Below are positions 16,842 to 25,690 of a stretch of 64,000 nt of DNA, piece after piece. The translations under genes were made by a program, and so were the position numbers. The notes beneath the pieces are model-generated. The model made no database searches, was not told the DNA's origin, and saw nothing but the letters and a program-made list of their open reading frames with translations. The stretch is from NCBI GenBank assembly GCA_963762165.1, contig CAVXJN010000003.1:1178001-1242000 (forward strand), read 5' to 3'. Source of the stretch: CAVXJN01 sp963762165. GTDB lineage: Bacteria; Pseudomonadota; Gammaproteobacteria; JASBUN01. How positions within the stretch are numbered: position 1 is the stretch's first letter; each line of letters begins with the position of its first letter.

Positions 16842-18191
16842 TTACACCAAACGATCCCGGTTGCGCTCGTCAGCGGCCGTCTCGGCTTCGGGCCTTGTCT
16901 GCTCCGGCTCCGGTTCGGCAACGAAGCTGCGCGCCAATGCGCGATAGATCGGTTCCCGGCAAATGGTCCGGGAAACCACATAGGCGATAAAGGAAGTCGC
17001 CATGATCGGAAGCAGCATGGTCTGGTTGTCGGTCATCTCCATGACGATCACCATGGAGGTAATCGGTGTCTGCACGACCCCGGAAAAATAGCCGGCCATC
17101 GCCAAGACTATGATCGCGGTGCCCGGCACTGTGGTGAAGATCCCCGTGAGCGCCGAGCCCAAGCCTGCGCCGGTGGCCAGAGACGGGGCGAAGATTCCGC
17201 CTGGGATTCCGGTGAGGTAGGACACCAGCGTGGCCAGGAATTTGTATGCGGGAAATCCGGCATCCATGGTGCCGGTGCCGGTGACCAGGCGGCTAGCCTC
17301 ACTGTAGCCGGTGCCGAAGGTCGAGCCCCCCGAAAGCAGACCCAGCGCGGCCAGGATAAGACCGCAGACGGCAGCAATCAGCAACGGCCGGCGCCGTTGC
17401 CAGGGCGCGATCCAACTCGTGCCTTCGACAAGCAACCAGCTGAAGGTGCCTCCGAGTACGCCCCCGCCCAGGCCGCATACCAGCACGGCGAGCCAGCCGG
17501 CGCCCAGCCGCAACTCGGCGGTAGTGGAACCGAAGTAGCTGTAGTTGCCTTGAATCGCCACCGCCGTGACGCCTGCGAACACCACGGCTGTCAACATCGT
17601 GCCGCTGGTGCGTTCCTCGAATGAACGGCTCATTTCCTCGATTGCGAATACGATGCCGGCCAACGGCGTATTGAAGGCAGCGGCGAGCCCCGCGGCGCTG
17701 CCGGCCAGGATCAGGCCGCGGTCGAGGAAATGCAGGGGAAAACGAGCCAGTTGACCCAGGGAGTACATGATCGACGCGCCGATATGTACAGTCGGGCCCT
17801 CGCGGCCGATGGACGCGCCGCTGAGAATGCCGATGAAGGTCAAAATGATTTTGCCGAAGGCGATGCGCATCGATAGCAGCCGTGAGCGGTGGCTGTGGTC
17901 ACCCGACTCCAAGGCCGCGATCGCTTGGGGAATGCCGCTTCCCTGAGCTCCGGGAAAAAAGCGCTGGGTCAACCAGGCGACCAAAACCAGCAGCAGCGGC
18001 GTCCAGAGCAGCGGTAGCCAGGAACGGTCTGCCATTAAATATTCGAATAAATTGTTGGCCCGCTCGGCGGCAACTGCGAATAGCACTGCAGCCAATCCGA
18101 CCAACACCGCGCCCAACCAGAAAACGACCCGCGTCTTCCATGCCTGGGGAGAAAGTAGCTGGGTGCTGGTTTGGCGGAATTTGCGCAGCAT
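16842..18191 (-). CDS. ClC family chloride channel/transporter
   Basis: Inner-membrane Cl- channel or Cl-/H+ antiporter with about ten hydrophobic helices over 449 residues. ClC selectivity elements are visible: GSGIPQAI (the GSGIP motif), SIGREGPTVHIGASI (the GREGP motif) and GIPGGIFAPSLATGAGLG (GxFxP). ATG at 18191 is chosen; TTG at 18209 would extend by six residues. The gene is intact and monocistronic, with no CBS domains at the C-terminus, unlike many long ClCs. Whether it is a channel or an exchanger cannot be decided without aligning the gating glutamate and the internal proton glutamate. Confidence 0.93.
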   Translation of the reverse strand: MLRKFRQTSTQLLSPQAWKTRVVFWLGAVLVGLAAVLFAVAAERANNLFEYLMADRSWLPLLWTPLLLVLVAWLTQRFFPGAQGSGIPQAIAALESGDHSHRSRLLSMRIAFGKIILTFIGILSGASIGREGPTVHIGASIMYSLGQLARFPLHFLDRGLILAGSAAGLAAAFNTPLAGIVFAIEEMSRSFEERTSGTMLTAVVFAGVTAVAIQGNYSYFGSTTAELRLGAGWLAVLVCGLGGGVLGGTFSWLLVEGTSWIAPWQRRRPLLIAAVCGLILAALGLLSGGSTFGTGYSEASRLVTGTGTMDAGFPAYKFLATLVSYLTGIPGGIFAPSLATGAGLGSALTGIFTTVPGTAIIVLAMAGYFSGVVQTPITSMVIVMEMTDNQTMLLPIMATSFIAYVVSRTICREPIYRALARSFVAEPEPEQTRPEAETAADERNRDRLV

Positions 18192-18315
18192 GGAATGGTT
18201 GTGAAGCAAAAAAACGAAGTCTATCAGAAAGCTGTGGTTCGGCGGAGGATCGAATCCAGACGCCGCCCGAGAATGTTCATTAACGACTGCTAATATACTG
18301 AAAAGAATGAATTAT

Positions 18316-18344
18316 TTGACTCCCACGTGTTTACTCAGTAAATT
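18316..18344 (+). promoter_or_regulatory. Sigma-70-type promoter for the candidate small RNA
   Basis: TTGACT (18316-18321), a 17-bp spacer, then TAAATT (18339-18344), in an AT-rich patch. Transcription would begin near 18350. The next coding start on this strand is argC at 18544, but a strong intrinsic terminator lies in between. Confidence 0.6.
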
Positions 18345-18349
18345 GATTT

Positions 18350-18438
18350 GCAGCTAGGGTTTGGGCCGATCCGGCCTCTCCCCGATAACAACAAAAAGAG
18401 CACTCCACCATTGATTAAGCGGCCCAGGCCGCTTTTTT
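18350..18438 (+). ncRNA. Candidate small regulatory RNA upstream of argC
   Basis: A compact transcription unit of about 90 nt with its own promoter and an intrinsic terminator, and no credible open reading frame. Mid-transcript the sequence GATAACAACAAAAAGAGC contains a run of A-R-N triplets (AAC AAC AAA AAG) of the kind bound by the distal face of Hfq. It ends with a strong hairpin and U6, as proximal-face Hfq ligands do. I recognise no known RNA family. It could alternatively be a terminated leader of argC. Expression is inferred, not shown. Confidence 0.45.
18417..18438 (+). terminator. Intrinsic terminator between the candidate sRNA and argC
   Basis: AAGCGGC / GCCGCTT (18417-18423 with 18428-18434), loop CCAG, overlapping a T6 run (18433-18438). 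It is plus-strand oriented, with no plus-strand coding gene upstream. Confidence 0.85.
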
Positions 18439-18543
18439 CTTTTCTGTCCCATCCTGTGACGATTCGGTCTCGGCGCTTCCCCAAGCGCTTCCGCAGCCGG
18501 TATGATGATCGGCTTTTAACGACCCGGCACAGGAAGTTGCGTC

Positions 18544-19576
18544 ATGATCAAGGTTGGAATCGTCGGCGGTACCGGTTACACCGGCGTGGAACTGCTGCGC
18601 TTGCTTGCCGCCCATCCCCAGGTCGAGCTCATGGCCGTGACCTCACGCGGCGAAGCCGGTACGCCGGTGGCGCAACTGTTTCCGAATCTGCGCGGCCATT
18701 GCGAGCTGGCGTTCACCGTGCCGGATACGGCAGTGCTGTCGGCCTGCGATGTGGTGTTCTTTGCCACTCCCAACGGCACGGCCATGCAAACGGCGCCCGA
18801 ACTGCTCGACGCCGGAGTCAAGGTGATCGATCTGGCGGCGGATTTCCGCCTCAAGGATGCCGAGGAATGGAAGCGTTGGTATGGCGTCGAGCATGCGTGT
18901 CCGGACCTGCTCAGCGAAGCGGTATACGGCCTGCCGGAGTTGAATCGGGAACTCATCCGTAACGCCCGCCTGGTTGCCAACCCGGGCTGTTATCCCACCG
19001 CGGTCACGCTGGGTTTCCTGCCATTGGTGGAAAAACAAATGATCGATCTGGGACGCCTGATTGCCGATGCCAAGTCCGGTGTCAGCGGCGCGGGCCGCAA
19101 GGCGGCCGTGGACAAACTGCTCGGTGAGGCCGGTGACAGTTTCAAAGCGTACGCCGTGCCCGGGTCACCGGCATCTGCCGGAGATCCGCCAGACGCTGGA
19201 GATCGCAGTGGGGGTGCCGCTGGGCCTGACTTTCGTGCCGCATTTGCTGCCGATGATTCGCGGAATTCATGCGACCCTCTACGCCGAGTTGGAAGACACC
19301 GAATTGGACGTCCAATCGCTGTACGAGGACCGCTATGTGGATGAATTGTTTGTCGACGTATTGCCCACGGGATCCCATCCGGAAACGCGCAGTGTGCGCG
19401 GATCCAATATGTGCCGTATCGCCTTGCACCGTCCGCAGAGCGGCGACCGGATCGTGATACTTTCGGTAATTGATAACCTCGTCAAAGGCGCGGCAGGGCA
19501 GGCGGTGCAGAATATGAACCTGATGTTCGGGCTGGACGAGGGTCTGGGTCTGGGCGCAATCGCGCTGCTGCCTTAG
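18544..19576 (+). CDS. argC: N-acetyl-gamma-glutamyl-phosphate reductase (one frameshift)
   Basis: NADPH-dependent third step of arginine synthesis in the cytoplasm. The N-terminal Rossmann motif is KVGIVGGTGYTGVELLRLL, the catalytic cysteine lies in VANPGCYPTAVTLGFLPL, and DAKSGVSGAGRKA follows. After an extra base near 19163 (in the codons for AVPGHRHLPEI) the frame resumes with VGVPLGLTFVPHLLPMIRGI and ends NLVKGAAGQAVQNMN and on. The length is about 344 residues, normal for the family. It heads a run with the DUF6776-like gene, bactofilin and erpA. Confidence 0.95.
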
Positions 19577-19608
19577 GCGCTGGCTCCGGCGTTGGCCGAG
19601 GATATTCA

Positions 19609-20340
19609 GTGGCCACTCATAAACTCGTGATCCGTCCCGAACGCCGCCTGCGCGCGGTCCTGCTGCGGTTGCTGGCGTTGCTGGCGTTTGCGGGACTGGT
19701 GTACGGGGCGTATTACGTTGGTGTCCGACGCGGTCTGGGCGACGCGCGCGGCGCGCTGGTGGAGCGGGATCGGCTGCGCAGCGCCTCCAAGCAGTGGGAA
19801 TCGAGGCTCGAGGCACTGCGGGGCGAGTCGGCGCGTCTGGAAAGCGCGCAGCGTATAGACCGCGAAGCCAATGAACAGGTGCGGTCGAATCTCGACCGCC
19901 TGCAGCAGGAAAATTTGCAGCTGCGCGAAGAGTTGCAGTTCTACCGTAGCATCGTCGCGCCCTCCCAGCGCCAGGAAGGAGTCCAGGTGCAGCACTTTAG
20001 CGTCGAACCGTCGCCCGGCAGTCGTCGTTTCCGCTACAAATTGACACTGATCAATTTGCAGGGCATCAAAGGACGCAAGGAAGTCGCCCGCGGCGACGTG
20101 CAGTTGTACGTGGACGGCAAGCAGAAAGGGCGGCCGCGACGCCTGAATCTGCAGGAGCTGGGGGTCGGAGGCGACGGGAAACTCGAATACTCGATCAAGT
20201 ACTTCAAGCATTTCGAAGGCGAGTTACGATTACCGGAAGACTTCGTCGCCGAAAGCGCGGTGGTAGAAGTCAATCCGCGCGACGACAATGAGGGTGCCAT
20301 GCGCAAACAGGTCCAATGGCCCGAAGGGGCAACCAGTTAG
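19609..20340 (+). CDS. DUF6776-like membrane-anchored coiled-coil protein
   Basis: A 243-residue protein of unknown function. One N-terminal transmembrane helix (LLALLAFAGLVYGAYYVGV) is followed by a coiled coil from about residue 50 to 115 (SNLDRLQQENLQLREELQFY and preceding heptads) and a C-terminal beta-rich domain (RRFRYKLTLINLQGIKGRKE). The start is GTG at 19609 with GAGG seven bases upstream. Genes of this type are found between argC and bactofilin in many gammaproteobacteria. The bactofilin start is only 18 nt downstream, so a joint role in envelope or cytoskeletal organisation is reasonable but inferred. Confidence 0.8.
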   Translation: MATHKLVIRPERRLRAVLLRLLALLAFAGLVYGAYYVGVRRGLGDARGALVERDRLRSASKQWESRLEALRGESARLESAQRIDREANEQVRSNLDRLQQENLQLREELQFYRSIVAPSQRQEGVQVQHFSVEPSPGSRRFRYKLTLINLQGIKGRKEVARGDVQLYVDGKQKGRPRRLNLQELGVGGDGKLEYSIKYFKHFEGELRLPEDFVAESAVVEVNPRDDNEGAMRKQVQWPEGATS

Positions 20341-20358
20341 GGCCCAAGGAGTTCAATT

Positions 20359-20790
20359 ATGTGGTCGAAGGGAAAACGCAAGCATCGCACTGCCCGCATC
20401 GATACCTTGGTGGGCGAGCATACCCAGGTCGCGGGCGACGTCAGTTTCAGCGGCGGGCTGCACGTTGACGGCAAGATCGCCGGAAATGTGCTGGCTCCGG
20501 ACGATTCCGACTCCACCCTGACCTTGAGCGAACAGGGCCAGATCGAAGGGGATGTCCGGGTGCCGTATATCGTGCTCAATGGCAACGTGGTCGGTAACGT
20601 CCAAGCCGCGCAACGCATTGAGTTGGCCGCCAAGGCGCGGGTATCAGGGGATGTTGTCTACAATCTGATCGAAATGGCGATGGGTGCCGAAGTCAACGGC
20701 AGCCTGGTGCATCGCGGCGAACCCGCGACTGCTCCTGTTGAGCCCGATCCGGCGCAAAGCGGGTTGGAGCCGGAGCCGGACAATACTTGA
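20359..20790 (+). CDS. Bactofilin
   Basis: Polymer-forming cytoskeletal protein of 143 residues. A short polar N-terminus is followed by the beta-helical bactofilin core with repeated G-V/I turns: DTLVGEHTQVAGDVSFSGGL, HVDGKIAGNVLA, EGDVRVPYIVLNGNVVGNVQ and ARVSGDVVYNLIEMAMGAEV. A Pro/Glu-rich tail ends it. Bactofilins recruit cell-wall enzymes and affect shape or stalk formation. It is intact and is the third gene in the argC run. Identification rests on the core repeats, which are clear. Confidence 0.93.
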   Translation: MWSKGKRKHRTARIDTLVGEHTQVAGDVSFSGGLHVDGKIAGNVLAPDDSDSTLTLSEQGQIEGDVRVPYIVLNGNVVGNVQAAQRIELAAKARVSGDVVYNLIEMAMGAEVNGSLVHRGEPATAPVEPDPAQSGLEPEPDNT

Positions 20791-20876
20791 CTTAATCAGT
20801 CAACTACTGGTAGTTTGGGTCGCAATTCAGTAACCGTCATAGATCGCGCAGCGATCCTGACCAATGGAGAACAGGT

Positions 20877-21230
20877 ATGAGCAGTGCAGCCCTCGAAACG
20901 CCCGATTCCCTGGTTTTCAGCGACAGCGCGGCCGCCAAGGTCAAGCAGCTGATCGAAGAGGAGAAAAATCCGGAGCTGATGCTGCGTGTATACGTCACCG
21001 GCGGCGGCTGTTCGGGTTTTCAGTACGGCTTTACGTTTGACGAGACGTACAACGATGGCGACACCAAAGTGGAAAATGACGGCGTCACACTGCTGATCGA
21101 TCCCATGAGTTTCCAGTATCTGGTCGGTGCCGAAATCGATTACGTCGATGATCTCGAAGGCGCGCGTTTCGTGATCCGCAATCCCAACGCCACCACCACT
21201 TGCGGCTGCGGTTCTTCGTTCGGCGTGTAG
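20877..21230 (+). CDS. erpA: Iron-sulfur cluster insertion protein ErpA
   Basis: A-type carrier that delivers [4Fe-4S] clusters to essential apoproteins such as IspG/IspH. The 117 residues include LRVYVTGGGCSGFQYGFTFD and the C-terminal NPNATTTCGCGSSFGV, giving the three conserved cysteines. The ATG follows GGAGAACAGGT. It is closer to canonical ErpA than the carrier at 12.3 kb. A strong terminator follows the stop, ending the argC-DUF6776-bactofilin-erpA run. Confidence 0.95.
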   Translation: MSSAALETPDSLVFSDSAAAKVKQLIEEEKNPELMLRVYVTGGGCSGFQYGFTFDETYNDGDTKVENDGVTLLIDPMSFQYLVGAEIDYVDDLEGARFVIRNPNATTTCGCGSSFGV

Positions 21231-21257
21231 CGCCGGGTCCAACCCACGTTTATACGG

Positions 21258-21283
21258 AAAGGGCGCCGCCGGCGCCCTTTTTG
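21258..21283 (+). terminator. Intrinsic terminator after erpA
   Basis: AAAGGGCGCC, loop GCC, GGCGCCCTTT, then T-rich sequence (TTTTTG). It separates erpA from the citrate synthase gene. Confidence 0.88.
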
Positions 21284-21368
21284 TATTGTGCTGCGGGCGC
21301 CGGAAGCGGAAGCGTTGCCGGCGCATCTGCTATGCTACGCGGCCGACTTTGCAGTGAGGAGTGCGCGG

Positions 21369-22520
21369 ATGAGCGATTATTTGCCCGGCCTGGCGGGCGT
21401 GCCGGCCACCAAATCCAATATTTCGGATATTGACGGCGACAAAGGGCTGTTGACTTACCGCGGTTACCCGATCGAGGAACTGGCCAAACACAGCAGCTTC
21501 GAAGAGACGACCTTGTTGTTGCTGGACGGCGAATTGCCCCGCAGCGACGCGTTGCGCGAGTTCGACCGGCAGCTACGCGCCAATCGGCAGGTCAAGTTTC
21601 ACATCCGCGAAATGATGCGCTATCTGCCGGCCACCGGACACCCGATGGAAATGCTGCAGACTGCGGTGGCTGTGCTGGGCATGTTCTATCCCGGTAATGA
21701 ATGCCTTACCAGCAGCGAAGCGGACGTCGACTACGTACACAACATGACGGTCAAGATCAGCGCCCGCATGGGCACCTTGGTCGCCATGTGGGAACAGATC
21801 CGCAATGGCTACGATCCCATCCCGCCGCGCGAGGATCTGAATTACGCCGAGAACTTCCTGTACATGTTGACCGGCAAAGAACCCGATCCGCTATTGGCGC
21901 GGATTTTCGATGTCTGCCTGATTTTGCACGCTGAACATACCATTAACGCATCCACGTTTTCGGTACTGGTCACCGGCTCGACGCTGGCGAGCCCATACAG
22001 CGTCATCGCCGCCGCGATCGGCACGTTGTCCGGTCCCCTGCATGGCGGCGCCAACGAACGGGTCTTGGAGATGCTCGCCGATATCGGGTCCCCCGATCGC
22101 GCTGAGGGATACATCGATCAGCGTCTGGCGAACAAAGAAAAGATCTGGGGAATGGGGCACCGGGAATACAAGACCAAGGACCCCCGCGCCACCATTCTTC
22201 AAGGGCTGATGAATGAATTGAAGGAAGCCCGGGGCGGAGACGTGAATCCGCTGCTGGAGGTGGCGCAGCGAGTCGAACAAGTCTGCGAAGCTCGATTGGC
22301 GCACAAGGGCGTTTACGCCAACGTGGATTTTTACTCGGGCATTCTGTACACGGAAATGGGTATTCCGCGGGATCAGTTCACCGCGATTTTTGCCATAGCC
22401 CGGGCGGCCGGCTGGCTGGCGCACTGGCGTGAGCAGTTGGCGGACAATCGTATTTTCCGCCCGACCCAGGTCTACATCGGCAAACAGCGGCGCGATTACG
22501 TTTCGATCGCGCGGCGTTGA
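21369..22520 (+). CDS. gltA: Citrate synthase
   Basis: Condenses acetyl-CoA and oxaloacetate at entry to the TCA cycle. The 383 residues carry the three catalytic elements: His in LHAEHTINASTFS, His in GPLHGGANERVLEML and Asp in VYANVDFYSGILY. Length and the short N-terminus (MSDYLPGLAGVPATKSNISD) place it with the small dimeric type, rather than the 430-residue NADH-sensitive hexameric enzyme of E. coli. A 2-methylcitrate synthase is possible from sequence alone, but no prp genes are nearby. ATG at 21369 has GAGGAG upstream; an earlier in-frame start is unlikely. It converges with the FTR1 gene. Confidence 0.9.
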   Translation: MSDYLPGLAGVPATKSNISDIDGDKGLLTYRGYPIEELAKHSSFEETTLLLLDGELPRSDALREFDRQLRANRQVKFHIREMMRYLPATGHPMEMLQTAVAVLGMFYPGNECLTSSEADVDYVHNMTVKISARMGTLVAMWEQIRNGYDPIPPREDLNYAENFLYMLTGKEPDPLLARIFDVCLILHAEHTINASTFSVLVTGSTLASPYSVIAAAIGTLSGPLHGGANERVLEMLADIGSPDRAEGYIDQRLANKEKIWGMGHREYKTKDPRATILQGLMNELKEARGGDVNPLLEVAQRVEQVCEARLAHKGVYANVDFYSGILYTEMGIPRDQFTAIFAIARAAGWLAHWREQLADNRIFRPTQVYIGKQRRDYVSIARR

Positions 22521-22529
22521 GCTCCGGCG

Positions 22530-24467
22530 CTAGTCGGCTGCGCGCTGGCGTTCGCGTCGCCGGGCCGTCCAGATGGTTGCCGCCACCACCGCCAGCACCA
22601 GCAGCTGCGCCGATAGCGTTTCCATGGTCGGGTACACTCCGAGCAGATCAAACCGCGGGAAATGCACCGGATCCAGCGGCAGCATCCCTGCTTCCTGCAA
22701 AGCGGCGACCCCGTGCCCGGCGAATGCGATCGCCAGCAGCAGCATTACGAAGGCGTTGAAGGTGAAGAACTGACGCAACGGCAAACGCATGCTCGAGCGC
22801 ACGATGATCCAGCCGAGGAGCACCAATAGTGCGGCGCCGGCGGCGACCCCACCCCAGAGAACATGTTCCGCACCGGGTTCGATCTGCAGCCATAATGCTT
22901 GGTAGAACAGTACCGTCTCGAATACTTCACGGTACACGGCCAGAAACGAGATGCCCGCCAGCGCCCATAGCGCCCGGCCGTGAAGTGCGCGCTGAATGCG
23001 CTCCTGGACGAACTCCTGCCAACGCCGGGCGTGGGACTTGTTGTGTAACCAAAGCCCGACGTACAACAGCACCGCCGCAGCCACCAGCGCAGTCAGCCCT
23101 TCCGTAAGTTCGCGCCCGGCGCCGCTGATGGCAATCAGGTAGGAGGAAACCACCCAGGTCACTGCACCCAGTATCAGTGCTGCGATCCAGCCGGCGTGCA
23201 GGTAGCGCATGGCGTCGCGGCGGCCGGTACGAATGAGTACTGCGCCGATTGCCGCCAGCACCAGCAGCGCTTCCAAACCCTCGCGGAGCAGGATCACCAA
23301 CGCACTCGCGAATCCCATCCCGGCGGTCAGTCGGCCGGCGTCGAGGGTTTCGGCAGCGCGTTGCAGCAGGTCGTGCAGCTTGCTCTGCCGAGCCGCGATA
23401 TCCGCCGACGGCAGCCCGGCGCGAATCTGTTGCCGGTAGGCCAGCATCTCTCGTTCGATCTCTGCCATCAGTTCCGGGGCGACATTCTTCAGTCCGGATT
23501 CGGCCAGTTCGAAACCGTCCAGATAAGCCGCTACCGCTTGCTCGTAGGCCTGTTTGGTATTGCCCGACCGATACGACGCGAGGCTTTCGGCCAAGCCCTG
23601 CTGCGCGACCTGGATCGGCGTCCGTGCGCCCTCGGTGGCATGCTCCGGATGACGGCGCAAATAGGCCAATACTGCACCGCCCTGTTCGCCGAAGCGGCTG
23701 CGCGCCTGCTGCGGCGTCAATGCGGCGAGCATGGCCAGCCCGCGCAGATCCTTGAGCGCTCCCTGTTCGACCAGTCGCTTGCCTTGCTGGCGTTGCGCAT
23801 CACTGAAACTCAGACCGCTGACGTAGAACGCCAACGCCCAGCGTTGTTGATCGTCGAGCCGATCAAAGGCGCGCATCGCAGTGCCGTCGACGCCCAGTGA
23901 GATGGCGCTGTAGAGCCCGTACGGACTGCGCTGGGCAGCGCGTTCGGGATCGTGGAAATCGGTGGGACGCGGTTTCAGGCTGACTGCCGCCGGGCCGTCG
24001 CCGCGGCCTTCGGCGCCGTGACAAGAGGCGCAGTTGTGGGCGAACAATGCCTGGGCGCCGGATACATCTGGCGCGCGCCGCGGGGCGGTCGCCACGCCGT
24101 ACAGCTGCACTACTTGTGCCCGTAGTTCCTCGGTTTGTTGGCGGATCTGCGGACCGGGTCGTTTCGCGGCAATATTTTCGCTCAGCGACTGCACGGCAGC
24201 GCGGAGTGCGTCCCGTCCCGGCTTGGCCGGCAACGCTTCGACCATTTGCACCAGTTGCGCGGCAAACTCCGCCTGTTCCCGGTACTCGCTTTCGTTCACG
24301 ACCTTGCCGTCGGCGACCGTCGCCGGGTAATCGACGCCGATGTAGTCGAGCATGTGCAATAGCCGTTCGGCCGCCGCCCCATGGGCAAGTACGGGCAGGG
24401 CCAGCAACAGCATGAACAACACGGTCCTCCGGCCATGGCGGAGTCGGTACGGAATCAAAGCGGACAT
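22530..24467 (-). CDS. Cytochrome c-FTR1 fusion iron permease
   Basis: A 645-residue fusion predicted to take up iron across the inner membrane. After a signal peptide (FMLLLALPVLAHGAAAE), a periplasmic part holds one c-type haem motif (CASCHG, residues about 146-151) and a downstream methionine candidate. A helical linker follows. The C-terminal half, from about residue 395, is an FTR1/EfeU-like permease with several helices and both REXXE iron-binding motifs: LREGLEALLVLAA and YREVFETVLFY. The haem domain could oxidise Fe(II) before transport. A Fur-like site lies just upstream of the start at 24467. Intact. Confidence 0.9.
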   Translation of the reverse strand: MSALIPYRLRHGRRTVLFMLLLALPVLAHGAAAERLLHMLDYIGVDYPATVADGKVVNESEYREQAEFAAQLVQMVEALPAKPGRDALRAAVQSLSENIAAKRPGPQIRQQTEELRAQVVQLYGVATAPRRAPDVSGAQALFAHNCASCHGAEGRGDGPAAVSLKPRPTDFHDPERAAQRSPYGLYSAISLGVDGTAMRAFDRLDDQQRWALAFYVSGLSFSDAQRQQGKRLVEQGALKDLRGLAMLAALTPQQARSRFGEQGGAVLAYLRRHPEHATEGARTPIQVAQQGLAESLASYRSGNTKQAYEQAVAAYLDGFELAESGLKNVAPELMAEIEREMLAYRQQIRAGLPSADIAARQSKLHDLLQRAAETLDAGRLTAGMGFASALVILLREGLEALLVLAAIGAVLIRTGRRDAMRYLHAGWIAALILGAVTWVVSSYLIAISGAGRELTEGLTALVAAAVLLYVGLWLHNKSHARRWQEFVQERIQRALHGRALWALAGISFLAVYREVFETVLFYQALWLQIEPGAEHVLWGGVAAGAALLVLLGWIIVRSSMRLPLRQFFTFNAFVMLLLAIAFAGHGVAALQEAGMLPLDPVHFPRFDLLGVYPTMETLSAQLLVLAVVAATIWTARRRERQRAAD

Positions 24468-24492
24468 AACAGAGCCTTCACGCAGTTAATGC

Positions 24493-24510
24493 AAATGAGA
24501 ACGATTACAG
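24493..24510 (-). promoter_or_regulatory. Probable Fur box upstream of the FTR1 fusion
   Basis: Plus-strand AAATGAGAACGATTACAG lies 26 nt upstream of the FTR1-fusion start. It is close to the common AAATGAGAATGATT half of gammaproteobacterial Fur sites and sits in an AT-rich patch. Iron repression of the permease is inferred. Confidence 0.55.
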
Positions 24511-24548
24511 TTTACATCAACTAACGAGATCTGCAAACATCGCGCGGC

Positions 24549-25670
24549 TCAGAGGCGCATGTCGCCCGGGAAGACGGCGCCCAACAGTACCGGTTTGCTG
24601 GCGCCGGTTGCGCTGGGGAGATTTCCGGCTTTGCCACACAGGCGGCGCGCAGCAAGCCAGGCGAATGCCATGGCCTCCATCCAATCGGGGTCGATACCGA
24701 AATCGATGCTGCTTTGCACAGAAATCGGGGCCAATGCTGCCGCCAAACGACTCATCAGGTCGGCGTTGTGGGCGCCGCCGCCGCATACGATCAGCCGGGC
24801 CGCCGCCGGCGCCTGACTGCGCGCTGCTTCGGCGAGGGTGCGGGCGGTGAGCTGACACAGGGTCGCCTGCACATCTTGTGGGTCGACATTCACGCCGTGG
24901 CGTTCGAGGACCGCGTGCAGCCAGCGGCGGTTGAAATATTCCCGGCCGGTGCTTTTCGGTGGTGGGCGTGAGAAATAGGCGTCGCCCAGCAACCGCCCCA
25001 GAAGGCTGTCGTTGACCGTTCCGCCGGCACTCCATTTGCCACCGGTGTCTTGAGGCTCGTGCAAATGCGTTTCGCTCCAGGCATCCAGCAAGGTATTGCC
25101 GGGGCCGGTGTCGAATGCGGGGGTATAGCGGCCGTCGGCGTGCAATACGGTGATATTGGCGATGCCGCCGATATTGGCCACGATGCGGGTTTCGTCGGAG
25201 GTTTGAAGTACGGCACGATGGAATCCGGGCACCAGCGGCGCGCCCTGGCCGCCGACGGCGAGATCGCGGCGGCGGAAATCGGCGACCGTCACGGTGGCGG
25301 TGCGTTCGGCGATGATGTTGGGATCACCGATCTGCAGGGTGGACGGGTCGGCATCATCAGGATAATGACCCACCGTCTGGCCATGGCTGCCGATGGCGGT
25401 TACGCGCTCGCGGGCAATGCCGGCATCGGCCAGCAGCATTTCGACCGCTGCGGCGAAATGCTCTCCCACCTGGACGTCGAGGCTGCCCAGTTCGCGCAAG
25501 GCAAGCCGCGCGCTGGGGTCGGCGATTTCAATCAGGCGTTGGCGCAGTTCAGGCGGATAAGGCAGGCGCAGCGCCTGCAATAGACGAATCTCCGGTCCCA
25601 GTTCCACCAGTGCTGCATCGACGCCGTCCATGCTGGTGCCGGAGATGAGCCCGACGTAAAGACCGTCCAT
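24549..25670 (-). CDS. anmK: Anhydro-N-acetylmuramic acid kinase
   Basis: Phosphorylates and opens 1,6-anhydro-MurNAc released in peptidoglycan recycling, giving MurNAc-6-phosphate. The 373 residues start GLYVGLISGTSMDGVDAALV, the signature of the family, followed by GSHGQTVGHYP, NIGGIANITVL, DTGPGNTLLDAW and CGGGAHN. It is intact and full length. The ATG is 20 nt after the stop of the mepM gene, so the two wall-metabolism genes form an operon reading away from tyrS, a common gammaproteobacterial layout. Confidence 0.96.
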   Translation of the reverse strand: MDGLYVGLISGTSMDGVDAALVELGPEIRLLQALRLPYPPELRQRLIEIADPSARLALRELGSLDVQVGEHFAAAVEMLLADAGIARERVTAIGSHGQTVGHYPDDADPSTLQIGDPNIIAERTATVTVADFRRRDLAVGGQGAPLVPGFHRAVLQTSDETRIVANIGGIANITVLHADGRYTPAFDTGPGNTLLDAWSETHLHEPQDTGGKWSAGGTVNDSLLGRLLGDAYFSRPPPKSTGREYFNRRWLHAVLERHGVNVDPQDVQATLCQLTARTLAEAARSQAPAAARLIVCGGGAHNADLMSRLAAALAPISVQSSIDFGIDPDWMEAMAFAWLAARRLCGKAGNLPSATGASKPVLLGAVFPGDMRL

Positions 25671-25690
25671 GGACGTTGCGTTCGCTTCGC

